From positions 1,612,001 through 1,676,000 of the forward strand of contig NZ_OY771649.1 of assembly GCF_963674925.1 (NCBI RefSeq): a stretch of DNA of 64,000 nt. Reading direction: 5' to 3'. Below are positions 1 to 7,055 of this stretch, one piece after another. The notes beneath the pieces were generated by a model. That model was not told the origin of the DNA. It was given only the letters and a program-made list of their open reading frames with translations, and did not search any database. A program made the translations under genes and the position numbers. The stretch's first letter is position 1; every line of letters begins with the position of its first letter. Origin of the DNA: an uncultured Draconibacterium sp. (GTDB taxonomy: Bacteria > Bacteroidota > Bacteroidia > Bacteroidales > Prolixibacteraceae).

Positions 1-69
1 TTTCGATGACATCTGTGATAGTTTTTGGGTTTTCTTATTTTTGTAATCAATTTAAAACCAATTCAGATA

Positions 70-582
70 ATGGCAATTATAAAAGAACTAAAAGATAAGA
101 CTCCTAAAATTGGAAAAGACTGTTTCCTGGCTGAAACAGCAACACTTATTGGAGATGTGGAAATAGGCGATAACTGCAGTATTTGGTACAGCGCTGTAAT
201 TCGTGGCGATGTTCATTACATAAAAATAGGTAACAACACCAATGTGCAGGACAACGCTACCATACACGCTACCTACCAGAAAAGCCCTACCAATATTGGG
301 AACAACGTGACCATCGCGCACGGAGCCATCGTTCATGGCTGCACCATTAAGGACAACGTAATGATTGGCATGAACGCTGTTGTACTTGACAATGCAATTG
401 TTGAAAGCAATTCGATAATTGCTGCCGGCTCGGTGGTTACCAAAAATACACGTGTTGAATCGGGCAGTGTTTATGCAGGCGTTCCGGCTAAAAAAGTTAA
501 AGATATCAGCCCTGAGCTGTTACATGGCGAGGTGGAACGAATTGCAAATGCCTATCATATGTATTCGAGCTGGTATAAATAA
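70..582 (+). CDS. gamma-carbonic anhydrase family hexapeptide-repeat protein
   Basis: The 170-residue protein is a left-handed beta-helix of hexapeptide repeats covering roughly residues 15-140, with a C-terminal helix that packs on the trimer in this family. The three histidines expected to bind the metal are visible: H66 in NATIH, and H84 and H89 in AHGAIVH. R45 and D47 in the RGD motif are also kept. The family includes gamma-carbonic anhydrases and close relatives (YrdA, PaaY) whose hydratase activity is often weak or untested, so the substrate is uncertain. I start at the ATG at 70; an in-frame TTG at 25 would add 15 residues outside the domain. The next gene starts 82 bp downstream on the same strand. 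Confidence 0.9.
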   Translation: MAIIKELKDKTPKIGKDCFLAETATLIGDVEIGDNCSIWYSAVIRGDVHYIKIGNNTNVQDNATIHATYQKSPTNIGNNVTIAHGAIVHGCTIKDNVMIGMNAVVLDNAIVESNSIIAAGSVVTKNTRVESGSVYAGVPAKKVKDISPELLHGEVERIANAYHMYSSWYK

Positions 583-664
583 AGAAGAAAGCACAAAGAC
601 AGAAGTCGGGAGACAGAAATCTGAAGTCTGAAGAAAATATAAATAAGAACCAAAAATTAGAAAT

Positions 665-1564
665 ATGAAACCAACCTTACTCATACTGGCTGCCGGAATG
701 GGAAGTCGTTTTGGAGGCCTTAAACAAGTTGAACCTGTTGGCCCAAATGGAGAAGCTATTATCGACTACACCATTTTCGACGCTATTCGAGCCGGTTTTG
801 GCAAAGTAGTTTTTGTTATTCGCGAAAGTTTTGCCGATGCGTTTAAAGAAAAGTTTGAAGCCAAATTAAAGGGCAAAATTGATGTGGAATATGTTTTTCA
901 GGAACTGGACAACCTGCCTGAAGGATTTACCCTGCCCGAAGGACGTGAAAAACCATGGGGAACGGCACATGCAATTTTGGTTGCCAAAGATGTAATTAAC
1001 GAGCCTTTTTGTGCCATAAATGCCGACGATTTTTATGGAGAAGGAGCTTACCAGATTATGGCCGACTTTCTGAACAATTCGGTGCAGGAACAAACTTTTT
1101 CAATGATCGGTTACCAACTTAAAAACACCTTGTCGGAACACGGATCGGTTTCGCGGGGTATGTGCACTGTAAATGAAAACGACAACCTGGTAAAGATTGT
1201 TGAAACACACAACATATTCAAAAAAGAAGATGCTGCTGTTACCATTGCGGAAGATGGATCTGAAACTCCTTTAACAGGTAACGAAAGAGTATCGATGAAT
1301 TTTTGGGGTTTTCACCCATCCATTTTCAAGGCGCTGGAAAGCAAATTTGTACAATTCCTTAAAACCGAGATCGACAAGCCAAAATCGGAAATGTACATTC
1401 CTTCAGTAGTTTTCGAAATGATCGGTGACAACGAGGTGGAAGTAAAAGTGCTGGAAGCCAACTCACCCTGGTTTGGCGTTACCTACAAAGAGGATAAACC
1501 AATTGTGGTGAATAAAATTAAAGCCTTAATTGAAGAAGGCGTTTACCCGGAGAAAATCTGGTAA
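665..1564 (+). CDS. sugar-1-phosphate nucleotidyltransferase-like protein
   Basis: This 299-residue protein has the N-terminal nucleotide-binding signature of the NTP_transferase fold, LAAGMGSRFGG at residues 8-18, and an acidic metal motif NADDFYG around residues 119-125. Enzymes of this fold join a sugar 1-phosphate and an NTP to make an NDP-sugar. It is followed 76 bp later by a small-molecule kinase, and the same two-gene order recurs in Bacteroidota. I infer that kinase and nucleotidyltransferase act in sequence in salvage of a free sugar, possibly a hexosamine. The substrate cannot be read from the sequence. A strong terminator-like hairpin lies between the two genes, so they may be only partly co-transcribed. 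Confidence 0.85.
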   Translation: MKPTLLILAAGMGSRFGGLKQVEPVGPNGEAIIDYTIFDAIRAGFGKVVFVIRESFADAFKEKFEAKLKGKIDVEYVFQELDNLPEGFTLPEGREKPWGTAHAILVAKDVINEPFCAINADDFYGEGAYQIMADFLNNSVQEQTFSMIGYQLKNTLSEHGSVSRGMCTVNENDNLVKIVETHNIFKKEDAAVTIAEDGSETPLTGNERVSMNFWGFHPSIFKALESKFVQFLKTEIDKPKSEMYIPSVVFEMIGDNEVEVKVLEANSPWFGVTYKEDKPIVVNKIKALIEEGVYPEKIW

Positions 1565-1586
1565 AAAGTACAATTATATAAAACAA

Positions 1587-1622
1587 GAAGTCGGAAACCA
1601 TAATTTTCCGACTTCGTTTTCT
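1587..1622 (+). terminator. intrinsic terminator-like hairpin after the nucleotidyltransferase gene
   Basis: An 11-bp perfect stem (GAAGTCGGAAA at 1587-1597 with its complement at 1605-1615) and a 7-base loop are followed by GTTTTCT. It begins 23 bp after the stop codon. It may end transcription or attenuate read-through into the kinase gene at 1641. Confidence 0.65.
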
Positions 1623-1640
1623 AACAATAGCTAAACCAAG

Positions 1641-2738
1641 ATGACTAATCTGACGACAATTGCACAACACTTTCAACTCGAGGCCGAAATTGAAAACATA
1701 GAACCACTGGGCGAGGGTTTTATAAACGATACTTTTATTATCACCACCAAAAATGGCGGGCCTAAATATATTCTGCAGCGCAAAAACAAGAACATCTTCT
1801 CTCCCATCCCCGCGATGATGGAGAATATTCAAAAAGTTTGCACCCACATTAAAAAGAAAGTTGTTGATACCGGCGGCGATCCGTTGCGCGAGGCAATGAC
1901 TATCATTCCCGCAACAGATGGGAAGCTGTATTTTCTGGACAACGAAAAGGAATACTGGGCAGTTTGTCTATTTATAGAAGACACTATTGCTTACGAAGCT
2001 GCAAAAACACCGGAGCTGGCCTATGCAGGAGGAAAAGGAATTGGCAAATTCCAATCGCTGGTGGCCGATTTAAAAGAACCGCTTGTGAATATTCTTCCCG
2101 GATTTCACGATATACGTTATCGTTATAAACAGTGGGACGAAGTGCTGACAAAAGATCCTGTTGGAAGAAAAGAAAAGGTAAGCGAAGAAATTTCGTGGAT
2201 TGAAAGCAGAAAAGCGGAAATGTTAGCTTTTTGGGAATTAGTAGAAAACGGCACGATTCCAACGCGCATCAGCCATAACGACACCAAAATAAATAACATT
2301 CTATTCGACAAAAAAGGCGAAGTACTTTGTGTGATCGATTTAGACACCGTACTAAGCAGTACCGTTTTAAATGATTTTGGCGATGCCATGCGTACTTATA
2401 CCAACACCGGGCTGGAAGACGATAAAAACCTCGATAATGTTTCGATGGATATGGAAATCTTTAAGGCTTTTGCCAAAGGATATATGGAAGAAACAGCCAC
2501 ATTTTTAAGCCCGAAAGAAATTGAATACCTGGCATTTTCAGCCCGATATATTACTTATGAGCAGGTGTTACGGTTCCTGATGGATTATATTGACGGGGAT
2601 AATTATTACAAAACCAAATCGACCGATCATAATTTGGTGCGTGCCCGTGCACAATACAAGTTACTGCAAAGTATGGAAGAACAATTTGCAGTGATGGACA
2701 GCTTTGTAAAATCGTATATTACGGAATTACAGAAATAA
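1641..2738 (+). CDS. APH-fold sugar kinase (N-acetylhexosamine 1-kinase-like)
   Basis: The 365-residue protein belongs to the aminoglycoside-phosphotransferase/choline-kinase fold. A nucleotide-binding loop, PLGEGFINDTF, lies near residues 22-32. The catalytic loop SHNDTKINN carries H212, D214 and a following Asn. A metal-binding VIDLDTV segment follows at about residues 230-236. NahK-type anomeric kinases are the closest function I recognise. Together with the preceding nucleotidyltransferase this suggests phosphorylation of a free sugar at C1 and then activation to an NDP-sugar. The exact sugar is not known. No membrane segment or signal peptide is present, so it is cytoplasmic. Confidence 0.8.
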   Translation: MTNLTTIAQHFQLEAEIENIEPLGEGFINDTFIITTKNGGPKYILQRKNKNIFSPIPAMMENIQKVCTHIKKKVVDTGGDPLREAMTIIPATDGKLYFLDNEKEYWAVCLFIEDTIAYEAAKTPELAYAGGKGIGKFQSLVADLKEPLVNILPGFHDIRYRYKQWDEVLTKDPVGRKEKVSEEISWIESRKAEMLAFWELVENGTIPTRISHNDTKINNILFDKKGEVLCVIDLDTVLSSTVLNDFGDAMRTYTNTGLEDDKNLDNVSMDMEIFKAFAKGYMEETATFLSPKEIEYLAFSARYITYEQVLRFLMDYIDGDNYYKTKSTDHNLVRARAQYKLLQSMEEQFAVMDSFVKSYITELQK

Positions 2739-2779
2739 AATCCATCTAATTTAATTCACTCATACTATTTCATTATTTC

Positions 2780-2840
2780 ATGCTGAATTTATTTCAGCAT
2801 CTATTAGTTGTGATTGAGATTCCGAAACAAGTACGGAATG
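2780..2840. repeat. two short intergenic palindromes between converging genes
   Basis: ATGCTGAA at 2780-2787 pairs with TTCAGCAT at 2793-2800, and ATTCCG near 2819 pairs with CGGAAT near 2834. They lie between the kinase (plus) and murI (minus), where bidirectional termination would be useful. Neither has a long T-run, so termination is only a possibility. Confidence 0.4.
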
Positions 2841-2866
2841 ACGTTGATTAGAATCTAAGACTTGAT

Positions 2867-3694
2867 TTAAAGGTGAACCGTTTTAGCGTTCACCTCACTA
2901 CCCATAAATAAGGCTGCTTTGCTTTCGAAAGTGGCAGCCGATTCGGTGGTCTGGTATTCCAAACTGCCTCCTTTCGTTAAGCGTTGTTCCATTTCTGGAT
3001 GGCGCTGCAAATAATCAACCAGTTTCTCGGCGACAATGGCTCCCTGTGTTAGAATATTTACATTTTCCGGCACATACTTTTTAATCACATCAATAAGCAA
3101 CGGATAATGCGTACACCCCAGAATAAGAGTATCTAAAGAATTATCTTTCTGAAATACCGAGTCGATATTTTTCTTAACAAAATAATCGGCACCAGGATTT
3201 TCAATTTCATTATTCTCCACCAATGGCACCCACATGGGGCAAGCTTCCTGAACGGTTGACTTCACATGTCCTTCCGACCACTTTTCCAGTTCAATCGGGT
3301 AAGACTCCGAGGCCACTGTACCAACAGTTCCCAAAACGCCAACGTGTCCAATCTGCGTAATTTCAGCTACCTTTTCAACGCTCGGACGGATTACCCCCAA
3401 CACTCGATTATCGGGAGCTATGCGTGGCAAATCCAACATTTGGATATTGCGCAAAGCCTTTGCCGAGGCGGTATTACAGGCAATTATCACAAGGGGACAT
3501 CCCTGCGCAAACAAATATTTTACGGCCTGCAGCGTATAATCGTACACCACATCAAACGAACGGGTTCCATATGGTGTGCGGGCGTTGTCGCCAAGGTATA
3601 AAAAGTCGTATTCGGGCATCGTTTTTATCAACTCTTTCAGAACGGTTAACCCGCCATACCCGGAATCAAAAACTCCAATCGGAGAGAATTTCAT
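2867..3694 (-). CDS. murI: glutamate racemase
   Basis: This 275-residue enzyme converts L-glutamate to D-glutamate for peptidoglycan precursors in the cytoplasm. All hallmark residues are present: D10 in FDSGYGG, the first catalytic cysteine C73 in IACNTASA, and the second, C193, in LGCTHYPLL. The length is normal for MurI. It lies 20 bp downstream of the glycogen synthase gene on the same strand, so the two are probably co-transcribed although functionally unrelated. The start ATG is followed directly by the conserved N terminus. Confidence 0.95.
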   Translation of the reverse strand: MKFSPIGVFDSGYGGLTVLKELIKTMPEYDFLYLGDNARTPYGTRSFDVVYDYTLQAVKYLFAQGCPLVIIACNTASAKALRNIQMLDLPRIAPDNRVLGVIRPSVEKVAEITQIGHVGVLGTVGTVASESYPIELEKWSEGHVKSTVQEACPMWVPLVENNEIENPGADYFVKKNIDSVFQKDNSLDTLILGCTHYPLLIDVIKKYVPENVNILTQGAIVAEKLVDYLQRHPEMEQRLTKGGSLEYQTTESAATFESKAALFMGSEVNAKTVHL

Positions 3695-3714
3695 AACATC
3701 TAATTCGTTAAAAT

Positions 3715-5553
3715 TTAGCGTTCGGAAACCAGTTTATAAGCTTCGTCATAAAATTTACCCAGGTTCGACCAGTCGAAATGCATAGCCGCCTCCTCGCAAC
3801 GATAACGTAATGCAATCCGGTCGCGGCGCGATAAGTTTACAAACTCGAACAACATGTTTGCCAACTCTTCGGCTGCCCGGTTGAAATTACCATCTGTACG
3901 GTCAATAATAAACATTCCTTTGTTATCGTGATCTTCAATATTATTCACCACATAATCGCCAAATCCGGCCAGATTACTGGTTATCGATGGCAAACCACTG
4001 GCTAAACATTCAAGAGGTGTATAACCCCATGGTTCGTACATACTCGGGAAAATTCCCAGGTGACAACCACGCACAAACTGTGTATAATCCATTTTAAACA
4101 ACGGGTTCGTTGTGGCAATAAAATCCGGGTGATATACAATTTTTACTTTATCATGTCGGTTATTCACCAGGTTTGAGGTACGCAGGAAGTTTAAGATTTC
4201 ATCTTTAGCATCGTCAACCAACTGGTGCGTAACTACTTTTGGCAAATTCTGGGTCTTCCAACTTTGTACGTTACGTCGCAATTTTAATCGCAGGTAATCG
4301 TCAACCAAAGCCCTTAAGTCGGGGAACTCATATTGACCCGTAATCGTTGTAATTTCCTTGTAGAGCCTATCGCCCACCTGTCGTTGAATTTCTTCAACCA
4401 CACGGCCAACATCTTCAATCTGAGCCTTGGATTGTAACACCTCAGGGTTAAATGAATAGAACGGGCGTTTTGTAATAAAGAAAGAAACCACCGTCATATC
4501 CGTCCCTGCCTGCTGCATTTTCCAGTTTAAACGGGCCAGTGCCTCAAGCGTTAAATCGTAACCCTTGTTTTGGTACTCGTAGCGCCCCGATGTAAAGAAA
4601 TATAAGGTTTTATCCAGATCGAATGAATAGCTTTGGAAAAAGTGCCCCATTACAAACTCATGGATTTGTTTCTTTACCTGAACGTGTTGGTTTTGCACTT
4701 CGTGTATAGCCTCAAATCGTTCAATGTTCAATCCATTTGGTAGGATCAAATCCGGTGTCCGGCCCAACAAATGAGTACACTCTCGCGCTGTAACTTCACT
4801 TACCGTGGTAAAGACATGAGCTCCGTGCGCCGATGCCCGTTCGATATTAGCGATGGGCGCTACATTAAACTTATTGGCTTCTACCTCCCAATTGTAAAAT
4901 GGTAAATGACTGTAAAATTCCTGATCGTTCATGGCCAGGTAACGGCCCAGCAATGTTGCGTGAGTGGTAAATACCGTTTTTATGTTCAGGTTCGATTTTC
5001 GGATCCCGGGTATTGGTAAACCGGCCATCCACTCGTGAAAGTGAGCGATAATATTATCGTTACAGAAATCGCTTCCACACAGATAATGGAAAAACTCTTT
5101 CACCTGAAATCCAAAAGCTGCTACTTTATCCAGCAACTCATCCCCATCGGGAATAGAAATATTGTAATCCTGAAACAAATAGTACTTTATTTCACCAAGC
5201 TTGTCGTAAATCGAATAAGGATTAAAAAGAATCACATTCGGCCGACCGGAGACAATCCACTGACCGTAATACACTTCGAAACCGCGCGACTGCATTTCCA
5301 AAACCGCTTTACCAATGGGTGTGGAGTAATCGGTTGCCGGATCGAAATGTGCTGCAGCCTGCTCGGCAAAATAAGGCCCGATAAGGAAATAATTCTCATT
5401 CCCCCACTTATCGATCACCGATGGTACTTTAGAGCGAATAACGGTGTAAATTCCACCAACCTGGTTGCAGACTTCCCAGGCTATTTCAAAAAGCTTGGTA
5501 TTTTCTATCCGCTCCTTTTTATTATTTTCCTTGTTTATCTTCGCTGCCTTCAT
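3715..5553 (-). CDS. glycogen synthase, eukaryote-like GT3 type
   Basis: The 612-residue protein resembles the GT3 (GYS-type) glycogen synthases found in many Bacteroidota instead of the shorter bacterial GlgA (GT5). The N terminus has the sugar-nucleotide entry region VCNQVGGIYTVIRSK at about residues 28-42. The C-terminal half has the donor-site segment with the pattern PSMYEPWGYTPLECLASGLP, where the two glutamates are the likely catalytic and sugar-binding residues. It would extend alpha-1,4-glucan chains from a nucleotide-glucose donor in the cytoplasm. The malQ gene at 15.3 kb would act on the same polymer. No glgB or glgP is in the window. Confidence 0.88.
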   Translation of the reverse strand: MKAAKINKENNKKERIENTKLFEIAWEVCNQVGGIYTVIRSKVPSVIDKWGNENYFLIGPYFAEQAAAHFDPATDYSTPIGKAVLEMQSRGFEVYYGQWIVSGRPNVILFNPYSIYDKLGEIKYYLFQDYNISIPDGDELLDKVAAFGFQVKEFFHYLCGSDFCNDNIIAHFHEWMAGLPIPGIRKSNLNIKTVFTTHATLLGRYLAMNDQEFYSHLPFYNWEVEANKFNVAPIANIERASAHGAHVFTTVSEVTARECTHLLGRTPDLILPNGLNIERFEAIHEVQNQHVQVKKQIHEFVMGHFFQSYSFDLDKTLYFFTSGRYEYQNKGYDLTLEALARLNWKMQQAGTDMTVVSFFITKRPFYSFNPEVLQSKAQIEDVGRVVEEIQRQVGDRLYKEITTITGQYEFPDLRALVDDYLRLKLRRNVQSWKTQNLPKVVTHQLVDDAKDEILNFLRTSNLVNNRHDKVKIVYHPDFIATTNPLFKMDYTQFVRGCHLGIFPSMYEPWGYTPLECLASGLPSITSNLAGFGDYVVNNIEDHDNKGMFIIDRTDGNFNRAAEELANMLFEFVNLSRRDRIALRYRCEEAAMHFDWSNLGKFYDEAYKLVSER

Positions 5554-5693
5554 ATGTTTATTTTAGTTAGATATCTGGTTTTTATAACGTTCCGTTTTTT
5601 TTCTGAACAACCCGCTGTCAGGATTTTTGAGATCAATAAATATAGTTTTTATCTCCTACCAATCCAATATGTTTAAAAAGAAAAGCGCATAAA

Positions 5694-5723
5694 AAAACCG
5701 CTTATCTTTCGACAAGCGGTTTT
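5694..5723 (-). terminator. terminator of the bamA-ompH operon
   Basis: AAAACCGCTT at 5694-5703 pairs perfectly with AAGCGGTTTT at 5714-5723, with a 10-base loop. Read on the minus strand the stem is followed by a T-rich run. It sits 24 bp past the stop codon of the last gene of the envelope operon. Confidence 0.8.
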
Positions 5724-5746
5724 CAATATTGTAGTAAATCAATTTC

Positions 5747-6271
5747 TTACTGAATACCCAATTTAGTTTTTACCAGAGGTAAAACGTCAACGCTTTGGTT
5801 CGACTTGTAAAGGATAGTTCTGTTTCCAGCACCTGAATCAAAAACGTAAATCAGACCTTGCTCTTTGGCTACTTCTTCAATTGCTTTTTCAGCTTTATCA
5901 AAAACAGGTCCTAAAAGCTCGGCTTGTTTTTGTTGCACCTGTTGTTGTGCAGTAACCTGGTAATTCTGGATACGTTGTTGTACATCCTGAATTTCGGCGA
6001 TCTTTGCATTTCTTTTAATATCCGAAACCTCTTCTCCCATTGCCTCAAATTCGGCTAATTTTCCCTGGTAGTCTTTTTGCATTTCACCTAGAATTTCTTC
6101 TAATTCACCCTGGAAGGTATTGAACTCGGCTTCAGCAGCAGTTCTTTCCGGCATAACCTGAACTAACGCCTGCAGATCGATGTGGCCAAATTTTAAAGAT
6201 TGAGCATTGGCAGCAGTATATGATGCTACAGTGAACATTAGCACTGCCATTAATTTCATTAAATTTCTCAT
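5747..6271 (-). CDS. OmpH/Skp-family periplasmic chaperone (copy 2)
   Basis: A 174-residue protein with a Sec signal peptide (MRNLMKLMAVLMFTVASYTA, cleaved near ANAQ), then the OmpH fold: a short beta region, a long glutamine- and glutamate-rich coiled coil (about residues 45-125) forming a tentacle, and a C-terminal beta strand region. Skp-type trimers hold unfolded outer-membrane proteins in the periplasm. It is last in an operon with another ompH-like gene and bamA, fitting delivery of barrels to BamA. I place the start at the ATG at 6271; the in-frame upstream extension lacks a good start. Confidence 0.88.
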   Translation of the reverse strand: MRNLMKLMAVLMFTVASYTAANAQSLKFGHIDLQALVQVMPERTAAEAEFNTFQGELEEILGEMQKDYQGKLAEFEAMGEEVSDIKRNAKIAEIQDVQQRIQNYQVTAQQQVQQKQAELLGPVFDKAEKAIEEVAKEQGLIYVFDSGAGNRTILYKSNQSVDVLPLVKTKLGIQ

Positions 6272-6478
6272 AATCAATGTGGTCTTAATTTTTGCTTGCA
6301 AATATAGTATTTAATACCAATTATCAGTTAAAATGAACAATTGATTTCATACGATTAAAATGGTTTATTTTCTTTTGTATCGTATGTAACTCGCATGAGT
6401 TATAACAATCATCAAAGACATATCTGATACCATGCTCGTTTTGATTGAATCGTTCTATTTTAAAACCGAATTATCTAT

Positions 6479-6991
6479 TTATTTATACCCCAGTTTTCTA
6501 AGCACTTCATCGCTCAGATCGTAACGTGGATTGGTATAAAATAAAGTAGCATCGCCGGCCTTATCAAAAATCACGGCATAGCTACCATCGGTAGCTAATT
6601 CCTGAACGGCGTTAAAGATGTCGTCCTGAATAGGTTTAATCAATCCCTGACGTTTTTTGAAAAGGTCGCCACTTGGTCCGAAATACTTACGTTGCAATGT
6701 TTTATAATCTTTTTCTTTAGTAATAATCACATCCTCGCGTTTGCGTTTCATGTCTTCAGACAGGAGTACACTCTCGGCCTGAAAATCCTGGTACATTTGT
6801 TCAATTTCAGCATGCATCGATTCCAGTTCCTTTTGGTATTGCGACGACAACTGATTCAGTTGCTCCTGAGCAGCGTTAAACGATGGAATGTTTTCCATAA
6901 TGTATTCAGAATCGATAAACGCGAATTTTTGAGCGTTTGCAAATAACGTTACTGAAAATATTACTGCAATTGATAAAATAATTTTCTTCAT
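6479..6991 (-). CDS. OmpH/Skp-family periplasmic chaperone (copy 1)
   Basis: A 170-residue protein with a signal peptide (MKKIILSIAVIFSVTLFANA) followed by the FAFIDSEYIM strand, a long predicted coiled coil at about residues 45-110 and a C-terminal strand region ending in RKLGYK. It is a paralogue of the gene 207 bp downstream. Tandem ompH genes after bamA are common in Bacteroidota and may have split client ranges. It lies 64 bp after bamA on the same strand. Confidence 0.88.
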   Translation of the reverse strand: MKKIILSIAVIFSVTLFANAQKFAFIDSEYIMENIPSFNAAQEQLNQLSSQYQKELESMHAEIEQMYQDFQAESVLLSEDMKRKREDVIITKEKDYKTLQRKYFGPSGDLFKKRQGLIKPIQDDIFNAVQELATDGSYAVIFDKAGDATLFYTNPRYDLSDEVLRKLGYK

Positions 6992-7055
6992 GGCAAATTC
7001 TTTTTTAGTTAAACTGGTTTTTGTCTATCATATTTTATGCCAAAGCTATTTTCTG

